Of a DNA stretch of 41,589 nt, positions 28,381-38,625 are shown piece by piece. The DNA lies in assembly GCF_000143415.4 (NCBI RefSeq), contig NW_003314344.1:640296-681884 (forward strand), read 5' to 3'. Both the position numbers and the translations under genes were made by a program. Numbering within the stretch: position 1 is the first letter of the stretch; each line of letters begins with the position of its first letter. The notes beneath the pieces are model-generated. The model did not search any database. It saw only the letters and a list, made by a program, of their open reading frames with translations, and had not been told where the DNA came from. The stretch comes from Selaginella moellendorffii (Eukaryota; Streptophyta; Lycopodiopsida; Selaginellales; Selaginellaceae).

Positions 28381-28681
28381 TAGCTGGTGTTGGAAGACCA
28401 TCTGGAGAACCAAGCAGAGTCACTGCCGATGTTTCTTGTGGAGCACCAGATCCTCAAGTGTGAAACTTCTAGGGGAACATACAGGGTCTCATCATATGTG
28501 ATTGCCAACATGGTCATGTTCTGCTTATGCTTTCTTCTTTTGTCTTCTCGCTCTTGTATACAGTACTGGCCGAGTCCAGCAAGTGGATGAACCTGGGCGT
28601 TATGGCAATTTTCGTTATCGTCTACAGACTTCACGCTGACCTTGTACTTCGGTTTAAGCACCGGCATAAACAACAGTAGTT
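28381..28681 (+). pseudogene. ABCG half-transporter fragment with internal deletion
   Basis: The first part reads SLPMFLVEHQILKCETSRGT then YRVSSYVIANM, close to the conserved ABCG segment around (E)R-x-I-L-x-x-ETSRGAYRVSSY at the start of a membrane span. After a frame change near 28570 the text becomes SSKWMNLGVMAIFVIVYRLH and ends with a basic RFKHRHKQQ tail and TAG at about 28680. That matches the last membrane helix and C-terminus of ABCG proteins. The extracellular loop and helices normally between these parts are missing, and no nucleotide-binding domain is nearby. Confidence 0.75.
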
Positions 28682-29060
28682 AAGTTAATAAGAATGAAGT
28701 ACTTCCAACGTACCTGTTAGTAACGGAAGGGAGCATGTGTCCAAAACTTTCAAAGTTCATGATGGCGTAATCCCACGATCCCAGGCTTTTGCTTTCTCAC
28801 TCAACCCCAGAAACACCTGTTAGAGATGCATTGAAGAAACAGTTGCTGTCAGGATGCCTTAAATTAACTGCAGTTAACACAAAGATTGCCTGATCAGAGA
28901 ATGTCTGTAATGAAAAAACTAAATTTACCGTACAGCAGGAGCAGCCGAAACTCGATCAACCAAATGCTCGAGCAATTATATAACTTTTCATCCGGAAACT
29001 TTATTTAACCTGGAACGGTTATTGTACAAAGAGGAACGTTTACACGATGGCATCTCCCGT
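28682..29060. other. 3' flank of the aminopeptidase pseudogene
   Basis: Mixed-composition DNA between two pseudogenes. No gene is recognised. Confidence 0.5.
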
Positions 29061-29063
29061 TCA

Positions 29064-29189
<126 letters not shown>

Positions 29190-29192
29190 TTA

Positions 29193-30046
<854 letters not shown>

Positions 30047-30196
30047 TTACAAAATTTTATCAAGATACTATGCGCAGTACCAATTTAAAGAGCAGCCAGT
30101 TGGAAATGCAATTCCCGCATGCAATCATTTTCAGATATAAGTTTTCCCACCATTTTTTCTAGTGTTTCGCAAATATTGACCATTGCAACTCCGGGC

Positions 30197-30308
30197 TGAA
30201 ATGAACAAGAGAGCGAACCCTAGGCCAACCTCCCAACCCTTAAGGCGTTACGGCCTTAAATCCCACAGGCCATAGAATATTCTTGGAATATTCCTGTGGT
30301 TCGTGTCA
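30197..30308 (-). repeat. 3' LTR of the chromovirus (112 bp)
   Basis: In element orientation it begins TGACACGAACC and ends GTTCATTTCA. The next base is G, so its end forms TTTCAG directly before the MetAP2 codon CCC. Confidence 0.92.
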
Positions 30309-30320
30309 CCCTCATGACCC
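30309..30320 (-). other. Polypurine tract of the chromovirus
   Basis: GGGTCATGAGGG on the minus strand directly precedes the 3' LTR. It is the expected plus-strand primer site, although two pyrimidine interruptions make it a weak tract. Confidence 0.55.
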
Positions 30321-30546
30321 AGCCACATACGGCAGCCTCGAGAAGCTAAACGAGCCTCACATGAAGGGAGTCCAAGGCAATATGGCCATGGAGAAAAAAT
30401 GTGCAAACGGCAACACCAACATTGTGACAAACGGCCACGAAAGAAAGAAAGCAATACGGCTTTCTCACATGACAATACAATCATGGAAACAAGAGAATGA
30501 GAATAGAACAAACGGCTCAAATCATATAGCAATACGGCTATAGAAC

Positions 30547-32371
30547 TCAATTCTCCCCTTCCTCAAGAATGTCATCCAAGTCATAACCAAAACTCGGAAA
30601 CACTCTCTTCACGTCATCCTCAATTTCCCATGTAGCTTCGTCCATTTCCACTGAACTAACAACTCCCTAGTTGTTTTCCGGCTTGTTTTCACCAATCTTT
30701 GAGCAAGAATATTGGCCAGACCAGCCTTCTCTGCATCAATCTCTGGAACCTGGATGATGGACTGATCCACGATATCACCAGAGTGCAAACACGCTTTAAG
30801 CTTGCTCAAATGGAACGTTGGATGAATCTTTGAACTAACTGGCAAGTCTAAAGTGTATGCAAGATCCCCTACACGTTGTAAAATTGTCCAAGGTCCACAA
30901 TACCGTGGAGACAACTTAGCACTGCCACCTCCTTTTAGAGACTGTTGTGCATCTGACAGCTTAAGGAAAACCTTGTCACCAACTTTGTACTCTTGATGAC
31001 GACGATGCTCATCAGCCAATCTTTTGTCTCGTTCTTGAGCTTGCCTCATGTTCAATTTTGCCAACTCAAGCTTGTCTTGCATATCCTCCAGGAAATCACA
31101 AACATGAGGAACCCGAACCAAAGCCAAATTCAAACTCACAGGAGACCTAGGCTCATAGCCATACATCGCCATAAAAGGAGACATGCCAATAGCCGATTGA
31201 TAAGCGCTATTGTGAGCAAACTGAAGTAAAGGCAAGTATTTCTCCCATACTCTCTGTCGAGTCAAGTTTCCCACAAAAGACCATAGCATATCTTCTAATA
31301 GCTGATTCATGCGCTCTATCTGCCCATCAGATTGTGGATGCTCACCACTACTCATGCTTAGTTTAGTCTCTAGTTTCTCAAAGACCGTTTGCCAAAACTT
31401 GGACGTGAACTTAGGATCCCGATCACTCACAATGTCACCCGGCAAACCATAGAGATTGAATAACCGGTCTACAAACAACTGAGCAAGTTCAGAAGCTTTT
31501 ATCATTATCTTCATAGGGAAGAAGTGAGCCATTTTTGTCAAACGATCCACAACAACCCAAATAGCATCATTTCCTCGAAAGGTTTTGGGCAAACTAGTGA
31601 TAAAGTCCATTGAGATGCTATCCCACTTATTCTCAGGTACACGTAAAGGATGATAGAGGCCAGCGAGCTTCTGATGATCAACTTTGACCGCCTGGCAGGT
31701 CAAACAACCACGTACGTACTTCTCAACATCTGACTTCATCCCAGGCCAAAAGAAATGCCTCTTCACCAACATATACGTTTTCAATACCCCCGGATGCCCA
31801 GCACTTGGCACATCATGACACTCAACAAAAATCCGTTTGATGAGTTTGTCAATATGAGGAACCACTACACGTCCCTTCTTCACCAGGATTCCATCTCGTA
31901 TTTTGAATGACGCAAACTTGTCACCTTCAAATCTGTAGAGGCGTCCCTCAACAAAACCTTCGCACAAATATCAGTGATAAAGGAGTCAAAGTCAGCAAAC
32001 TCCTTAAGCTCATCCAAGAGATCGCTGGATAGCTTCACGAACGAGATAGAATTTACCATCCTGGATAACGAATCAGCCACCTTATTGTCACCTCCATGCT
32101 TGTACCGAATCTTAACAGACATTTCCTGCAGGAACTCTTGCCAATGAGCAAGGCGGCCTCGAAGATCCACATCTGGAGAGACTGATGATCTGAAACTACA
32201 TGGAAGTCCAATCCATACAAAGAATGTTGCCATTCTCGAGTAGGTTAATTTTGCTGTATGGTATCAAATTTGTGGCTCATGAATGTGAGAGAATGCCTAA
32301 CTTGAAGCAATATGGCCCCAAAAGCACTATCACTCACATCATTGCCTATAATTTCCACCACAGTCACCTTA
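30547..32371 (-). pseudogene. pol: Chromovirus pol remnant (RNase H end, integrase, chromodomain)
   Basis: Starts with RNase H text (DVSDSAFGAILLQ, then ADSLSRM near 32060). Frame breaks lie near 32240 and 31955. Integrase is open from 31967 to 30609, with an HHCC zinc domain (GHPGVLKTYMLVKRHFFWPG region) and the DDE residues in SMDF, SDRDPKF and IERMNQ. The C-terminal chromodomain is split: LVQWKW is in the main frame, while MDEATWEIEDD continues in another frame to TGA at 30547. Chromodomains of this clade direct integration to marked chromatin. The protein is not functional as read. Confidence 0.88.
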
Positions 32372-33364
32372 TCATTCATTGACCCCTTCAGAACAATCCT
32401 TGCTCTTATGTCCAGCCTTGTGGCAATGAAAACAATTGCCTTCCGCCTTGTCTTTCTCTCGCTGGTCCAAACAAAGTTTCTTAGCCTCACAACCATCTTC
32501 ATACTTCGAGCCATAACAGAACAACAGCTGTTTCTTCCCCGAATATGAAGCATTGGCGAGTTGGTCATCACGTTGACTACTCCGTAGACCATCTCGTTGA
32601 CCAAAGTTGACCAAGTTAACTGACGGTTCGGGCGAAAAGATCTGAGCCTTAGTGATAGCATCAGTCAATGTTGCTAGAAAATCCTTCTTGACCTTCTGCT
32701 GCACATCCACTGAGCTCAATCCTTTGATAAAACATTGCACCTTTAGCAGCTCATTATAGGTGCCTATGAGACTAAGGCAAAGATCACGGAACTTGCGGGC
32801 ATACGCATCCAAAGACAAAGTCCCCTGCCAAATCTCTAACAACTGATTCACAAGATTAACTTCTTCAAACTTCTTGACAAACGAAGCGCGGAAAACCTTT
32901 GTCAAATTAGTCCAAGAAGTTGGCGTTGGATTAGCTTTGATGTAGTTCTTCCACCACAAAGAAGCATGGCCCATAAGCTTTGTCACAAAGAAATCTATCT
33001 TCACCTTATCCTCACAAGGATTGTGAGACCAACAACTTTCCCACAATTCCAACCAAGAATCAACCTCTTGACTATCACAAACATCCGGTGATGATTTCCA
33101 TTCCACGATACCATAATCCTTGGCATGTTTGACGTACCAATGGTAATTACGCACATGAGATTGATTTAACCCTTGAGGGTTCATGCAAAGCAAGAAATCC
33201 TTAATGAGATTGATGAAATCATTAACCTCTTTTATGTCGCTCTGAACCTCAGAAATCTGGCATCCCTGCCGCACAACAACATCATCAAGAGTCTCTTCCA
33301 CATCATCATGGCTATCATCACTAACGCCATACTCATTAGGATCAATGTCTTGCTCTCCTGCCAT
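32372..33364 (-). CDS. gag: Chromovirus Gag (intact frame)
   Basis: 331 codons from ATG 33364 (MAGEQD). Upstream in-frame ATG 33406 lies inside the LTR and is unlikely. The central Gag domain contains LMGHASLWWKNYI and WTNLTKVFRASFVKKF, followed by a SLDAYARKFRDLC segment. One zinc knuckle near the end is CFHCHKAGHKSKDC. A stop follows six residues later, close to the deletion joint with RNase H sequence, so the knuckle-pol linker is lost. Confidence 0.85.
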   Translation of the reverse strand: MAGEQDIDPNEYGVSDDSHDDVEETLDDVVVRQGCQISEVQSDIKEVNDFINLIKDFLLCMNPQGLNQSHVRNYHWYVKHAKDYGIVEWKSSPDVCDSQEVDSWLELWESCWSHNPCEDKVKIDFFVTKLMGHASLWWKNYIKANPTPTSWTNLTKVFRASFVKKFEEVNLVNQLLEIWQGTLSLDAYARKFRDLCLSLIGTYNELLKVQCFIKGLSSVDVQQKVKKDFLATLTDAITKAQIFSPEPSVNLVNFGQRDGLRSSQRDDQLANASYSGKKQLLFCYGSKYEDGCEAKKLCLDQREKDKAEGNCFHCHKAGHKSKDCSEGVNE

Positions 33365-33377
33365 CCCCCAAAGAACG

Positions 33378-33394
33378 TGCTGCTTCGATACCAA
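33378..33394 (-). other. Primer-binding site of the chromovirus
   Basis: TTGGTATCGAAGCAGC on the minus strand directly follows the 5' LTR. TGGTATC-GAAGC is one change plus neighbours away from the iMet-type TGGTATCAGAGC. Confidence 0.65.
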
Positions 33395-33501
33395 TGAAAT
33401 GAACAAGAGAGCGAACCCTAGGCCAACCTCCCAACCCTTAAGGCGTTACGGCCTTAAATCCCACAGGCCATGGAATATTCTCGGAATATTCCAGTGGTTC
33501 A
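33395..33501 (-). repeat. 5' LTR of the chromovirus (107 bp)
   Basis: Lacks 5 bp near its outer end compared with the 112-bp copies (TGAACCAC against TGACACGAACCAC). The join with MetAP2 sequence is therefore altered. Confidence 0.9.
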
Positions 33502-34228
33502 TTTTGCGTACTTGCGAATATAATTCCGCACCTAGGAAAGAAATTTTAAAATTTTGCATCGCTTATTAAAAAAAAAGGTACCTGACGATGAACTTCTGCG
33601 GCCTGACGAACTTCATTATATATGGGCTTCTCTAGCCTTTCCAATTCTCTTTTTTCTTCCGATGTTTCTCTCCAGAGGTTGCTGTCACGTAGAAGAACAC
33701 GAAGACCGCATAAATCATTAGTGAGGAAGTCAGTCGATTGTCTTACTCATCCTTGTAGTGCTGTATCTCTCCGACTGGAAACTCTCCGGATGGGAAGAGA
33801 TCAGCTACAGCCACTGATGGAGGATCTGCCTGCTCAGTCGCTGCTTTCTTCTTCCTGATAAAATGTTTAAGCATCAGTAAACAAACACCCCAGTGTAGTG
33901 ATTTAACGTACTTGGGTTTCTTCTTCTTCTTCTTTGTTGCTTCAGCTGAAAGCGAAGAGAAAGTGAAAAAGGAATGAGTTCGGAGCTTTCCTTACTGGAT
34001 TCATTTTCGGGCTGATTCTCATCTTCGTCGTCTTCCTTATCACCAGCTAGAGCAGCGACAACGGCAGCAGCACCGCTCTTCTTCTTCTTTTTCTTGGCTG
34101 CGATGGCATCCTGCGCCAAAATATCGCATCAAAATCCAAGAAACAACGCACAGGATTTGGCATACCGGTCCAGCGCCTGGATCCACGACCTCCTCAGCAG
34201 CATCGTCTGGCGCATTCTCATCCCCCAT

Positions 34229-34756
34229 TGCCGGTCTAAAACCTAAGATTGAGGTCAACAATATCTCGCTTGAAACAAGGTGTTTGTATGAGCCACGGCA
34301 AAGCACCCGCATTTCTCTCTCATGACCGTTGCCATTAGAAATGACGAAAGAAGGCATCAACGGCCGGGATTCGGGACGGACCGGGACGGACCGCCGCGAT
34401 GCTGCCAAGTCGACAAAAGCGACGCTCTTAGCGAGGGATTAGGGTATTGGCGCAGGGCTAGCGTGGGAGCGCCGAGGCTTCGGTACCGCCGGAGCTCTGT
34501 TTTTTCGTCGGCATTCCATTGCCATCTCGAGCGATCACTCGCTGGATCAAGAAATGGCTCCGATCGTCTGCTTGCGCATCGAAAGTACTCTCTGAGTCTC
34601 ACATTGCCCGGATTCTTGGGGATTCAGGGTTTTGCTTGATCCTGGGGGGGATTTTAATGGGACATGGCAATGCTGGTGCGCTGGAGCTTGAAAAGCAGGC
34701 AGGATTCAGGGGAAGATAGTTCTCGGCGATTTTAGGACAGGTGTAATCTTGCAGCC
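34229..34756. promoter_or_regulatory. Divergent promoter region of MetAP2 and coiled-coil gene
   Basis: 528 bp separate the two divergent start codons. No clear TATA box is seen. The stretch is fairly GC-rich, like a plant bidirectional promoter. ORFs inside it have no recognised domain. Confidence 0.45.
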
Positions 34757-35578
34757 ATGGACGATGTTGCGATCATTCGGGAGATTTTGACTGTCACCCA
34801 TGTACCAGTCGTAGCGCAGTTGCAGTGGAGAAACTGCAAAGTCTTTTGCGATCGACTCACAGCTCATGTAAGTTGTAGCTCTATTGAGAACAGAGGAGAG
34901 AAATTGATTTTAACCATCGCTACCACAGACAGCACGGCTTGAGAAAGCTGAGGAGCTCGCCAAAAATTTTCAAGCTTTCAAGGAGGGGATTTACGAAGTC
35001 TGGTATGAAATTTGACCCGTTTTCTTTTCTGTTTTTTCTTTCCCTGACGCGACGCAATGCAGTAAAAACACGGCTAAAGAGTGCAAAGATTTCACCGAGG
35101 TCGAGGTCCAAAAGCAGGCTGAGAAGCTCGATACGCATGTTAAAGTCACCGGAGATCGTATCAACGCTGTTCAAAAAGGCTATGCTTCGTACTTGGTGAG
35201 TGGAACTTGACAGAAGCTTTCATTGCAAGATGGAAGAAAATTCCGTAAACATCAAGACAGTGACTGGGGATTTGGCAGAATTGAAGGCAGCCGTCGAGTC
35301 TCTTCCCAAAAGAGTTGAAGATTTAGAGGGAGGAGTCCAGAACTTGACTGCGGTCAGTTCAGAGCTGCAAACCAAAGTCAAGGAGCCGGACGAAACAATA
35401 AGGAAACAGGGTGAAAACTTCCAGTCACAGTTTGAGCAGCATGTAGTGGAAATGACGGGGCCAGTGCGAGTTATGACAGAAGAAATAGAGTTTTTACAAG
35501 CTGATGTTCTGGACCAGTGGAAGGCTGCAAAGTTTGGAAAATCAAGTATTCACGGGTACAACGGGGTTACTGCTTCAG
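34757..35578 (+). CDS. Coiled-coil protein, truncated 3' by a retroelement
   Basis: Four exons by GT-AG signals: 34757-34867, 34929-35002, 35063-35195, 35230-35578; phases agree (0, 2, 0, 1). The predicted part is about 222 residues, rich in Glu, Lys, Val and Gln. It includes heptad-like regions (ARLEKAEELAKNFQAFKEG; LAELKAAVESLPKRVEDLEG; LQTKVKEPDETIRKQGENFQ). The N-terminal residues DVAIIREILTVTHVPVVAQ may be a small helical domain. It resembles plant coiled-coil proteins of unknown function, and I do not recognise the family. A splice donor (cag|gtaaac) ends exon 4, but the next sequence is gypsy gag on the other strand, so downstream exons are displaced or lost. Confidence 0.6.
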
Positions 35579-35583
35579 GTAAA

Positions 35584-37660
35584 CTATGTTGTTGCGGGTA
35601 AACTATGTTGTTGTTGGGCAGGCAGGCCTAATCGAGGAGGACCTGGTTGTGCTTGATCCTGCCGCTGCCCCTGTCGGTTCGGGTTGTAAGTGGGGCGATA
35701 GTATTGGTATCCACCTTGGTTGTAGCTGCCTTGTCGATTGTAGAAATCACGATTGTTGTAATTGTAGTCGCGGTTGTTGTAGTAGTTGTAATCGCGAGGA
35801 GGTCTGTTGTAGCGATCATCCTGATAGTAGTCGCGACGAGGTGGGCCATTCCATGGACGTGGATAGTAGTTTTGCCGAGGTGGTGGTCCTCTCCACTCGT
35901 TCTTGTACGGCGGTGGTGGACCTTGCTGGTAATACATGCGACGGTCGTTGAAACCCATTTGTCGAGGTGGTCGAGGAGGAGGAGGTTGAAAAGTAGGAAC
36001 TAGATTAACTTGAGGGGCTGGGTTAGAACGGTATGCCTTTGCATCATGACCATTTGTCCTGCAACGTTGACATGTAGCAAGTTGAAGCTTGCATTGATGA
36101 GCTGAGTGTCCCTCATTCTTGCAAGTTGTGCACCATACGCCTGTGCGTAGATTGGATTCGTCAGCAAGAGCTTCGGCATTGAGCTTCTTGACAAGCCTGT
36201 CCTGTTTAGTGTCCTCCTTCAACCGTCTGTGTGAGGGAGTGTCATCATCATCACTACTGGTGTCGCCATCGCCAAAGCTGGCGTTTTTCTTGCGGAGTTC
36301 CACCGTCGTCATACGGTCAGCGACATCGGTGTACTTGGTTTCCGCAAGGAAGGCTGCCGCCTTGCGAAGACTCTTGCGAAGGCCTTGAATGTACCATCGT
36401 GTAAGAAGACTATCGATTGGTTTCGTTGGAAGTTTGTTGACGTATTTGGTGTAGCGAATGCTGTAGTCGGAAACGTCTTCATTCGATTTCTGCCTGAACT
36501 CGGTTTGGAAGTCTTGGTAGAGTTCATCAATGATCCTGGATGATGGTTGCTGGCTGTACCAGTCCAAGGCACGTCCTTTGAGTGTGTAGCCGAAAATGTT
36601 GCGGGCGTTGTGTTCATCGCCATTGGTGACGACAACTCCTTTGAAGAAATGTACGTGTTTCTCTGGATTTTCATCCCGAAGACCACTGAATGCGGGGTAG
36701 GAGATGACTTTGCCAATGGCAGTACCGGGTATATAGAGTGTCATCGTGCCTAATCGTGGGGAAGGAGGTTGTATTTCACCAAAAAGAGCTGCTAGATCGC
36801 TGCCTGAAACTTGTGTGTCGAGGCCAGAAGAATGAGTCTTGGCCTGATGTTGAAGGTGTGCCTGATTGTTGTCAGGCAAAGGTTGATTGTCAGGCGAGTC
36901 TTGAATGTAGAGCAAAGGTCGTAAATCAGGCACTGCCTGATAGTCGCCGAAGATACTGTCTGGCTCGGGTGTTGATGGAGAATTGTGGTGATGATCTAAT
37001 GTAAATGTTGTTGGCGATTCGTGGTCGCGATGATTGAAAAAGTCCAATGCTATGTCGGAAGTGGTCTGGTTGCTGGGGTTGCCTAAGAGTTGTGTCCTCC
37101 AATTGCTGATGACGTTACTCCACTCAATACTATGAGCGAAGCGATTTTGTTGTAATTCAGCGTCGGCACTGGGCAGTAACAGGTGCTGATGAAGGTTTTG
37201 AGTAGGCAGAAGGCTGTGCTGGTGCACTCAGTGAAGGATGAATTGCCAATTGTGGTGTGTGCCAGGTCGAAGTCTCTGGCTGTCGTTGCTCTTGATGAAT
37301 TGTTTGCTGGGGCGGCGGTGTAGTAACCGTCACGGAGTCAAACGGGCTCGGTGGAGTCTCTCTTGGAGGTGTTTGATAAGCGAAGTAACTGTTGATCAAG
37401 TCTTCGATGTGTGCAGCATTGTCGGTTGATAGTTGCCACCGTAAAAGCTGCCTGATTTCAAGTTCTCATTGGGTTGGGGGTATGTTTCGTCCCTCGTTGC
37501 TCCCGCGTGTGCTCGAGGTTGCGGAGCTCCTGGGCAAAGTATCTCTGGGAACGCTCTATGTTCTGTATCCTCTTTGTCTGGATGTCGTGTCCATACATAC
37601 GATCATGTGTCGCATGCTGCTTGTCAACGGTTGATGATGGTTGGTGATGTAAATTCAAGT
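35584..37660 (-). mobile_element. gag: Gypsy-type gag fragment with Tyr/Asn-rich tail
   Basis: The main open frame 37227-35584 (547 codons) has a Pro/Gln/Asp-rich N-terminal arm and a central Gag domain (ISYPAFSGLRDENPEKHVHFF, LKGRALDWYSQQP, FQTEFRQKSNEDVSDYSIRY). One intact zinc knuckle CTTCKNEGHSAHQC is followed by a second with Cys replaced by Tyr. A C-terminal tail of about 130 residues is dominated by Tyr, Asn, Arg, Pro and Gly. Frame breaks near 37230 and 37457 separate two N-terminal segments (37399-37157 and 37658-37458). No protease, RT, LTR or primer site is attached, so only the gag part remains. It abuts the truncated coiled-coil gene. Confidence 0.8.
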
Positions 37661-38620
37661 ATTAATTAAAAGAAAAACAAATCAGGGAAAATCAGGCAGA
37701 GGAAGGAATTCCTGCTTGACATCCTGGCAAGATGGAGTAGAAACTGATGCATTCGTTGCAAGGAGAATGCGCCTTCGTTAGCTCTGCTGGGAAGACTGGG
37801 CTACAAACTCGCCACATCAAGCCTGAGCATCGTCAGCAAGTGCAGCTTGTTGCAGACATATTGGACCTCCGCGTTTCTCACATACTTCTGCTAGTATGAT
37901 CTTGTCAGTTATGTACGTCGAGCTCAACAACAACAAACCCCCTAAACCTCGCAGCGTATCTTCACACCAAGCTTCATGTTACGCTTTGCGAGCTCTACAA
38001 CAAGTAGAAGGATCACAAGCCTGCTTCAACTCGAATTTTTCTGATTCTACAGCGACTTCATCAATACAATCTTCTGCAAAATCTCGTTTTGCATCGACTG
38101 CCTCTACAGATTGCTGTTGTGAATCCTGATGGCAGCTTTACCGTCGTTGCCCCTTCGCCATCATCTTCGACACGTCGCCGCAAGGAGCGCATGAAGAAGG
38201 CACAGGAAGATCCTCTGCTATCAAAAGCCCGCGAAGCCAGGCAGCACTGACGACCAACGTCTCCAGTTGTCATCAAGCACGATGGCTCCGACAGCAAACC
38301 AATTCCTGCATCTCCATCAACTTCATCATAGCTTCACATGCACCCAAGCAGCACTCCTTCTGCCCCAACAATTCGTCAGGCAATGCCAGCATAGGCGCAG
38401 CAGCATCAAGTGCCTTGCCTAATGCCTGACCCAACGCCCACTCCGTCATTGAGCCCGGGTAGGTTTTGAGCTCATGAGCTCACGGCTTCTCAAACACAAG
38501 AAAAACATTGATTCGTCCCGAACCAACATCTTTCCATTTTTTAAATTTTGATTTAATTTATATTTCCAAGTAAATTCGACCAATAAAATACAAATATAAA
38601 TATAGATCCGAATACTAAAA
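37661..38620 (+). other. Remnant of an unrecognised protein-coding sequence
   Basis: A plus-strand frame near 38070-38240 reads NPDGSFTVVAPSPSS followed by RRRKERMKKAQEDPLLSKAR and a TGA. Upstream text in the same frame has an in-frame TAG near 38010. A different frame (37896-38129) is open for 77 codons. It could be displaced exons of the gene at 34757 or an old element. I cannot choose. Confidence 0.35.
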
Positions 38621-38625
38621 GCAAT

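Larger units (their letters stand above)
30197..33501 (-). mobile_element. Ty3/gypsy chromovirus, internally deleted, inside MetAP2 exon
   Basis: Reading on the minus strand: 5' LTR 33501-33395, primer site TTGGTATCGAAGC, gag, then directly the end of RNase H, integrase, a broken chromodomain, purine-flanked PPT (GGGTCATGAGGG) and 3' LTR 30308-30197. Protease, most of RT and much of RNase H are missing. The LTRs differ at about three bases plus a 5-bp loss at the outer end of the 5' LTR. No target-site duplication is detectable. The element family is the same as the LTR at 3583-3694. Confidence 0.93.

Noticed and set aside
34322-34719. ORFs in the region between MetAP2 and the coiled-coil gene
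   Set aside because: No domain; they lie in the likely shared promoter and leader.
35586-36003. Plus-strand ORFs rich in Val, Cys and Ser opposite the gag tail
   Set aside because: Antisense of the Tyr/Asn-rich Gag tail.
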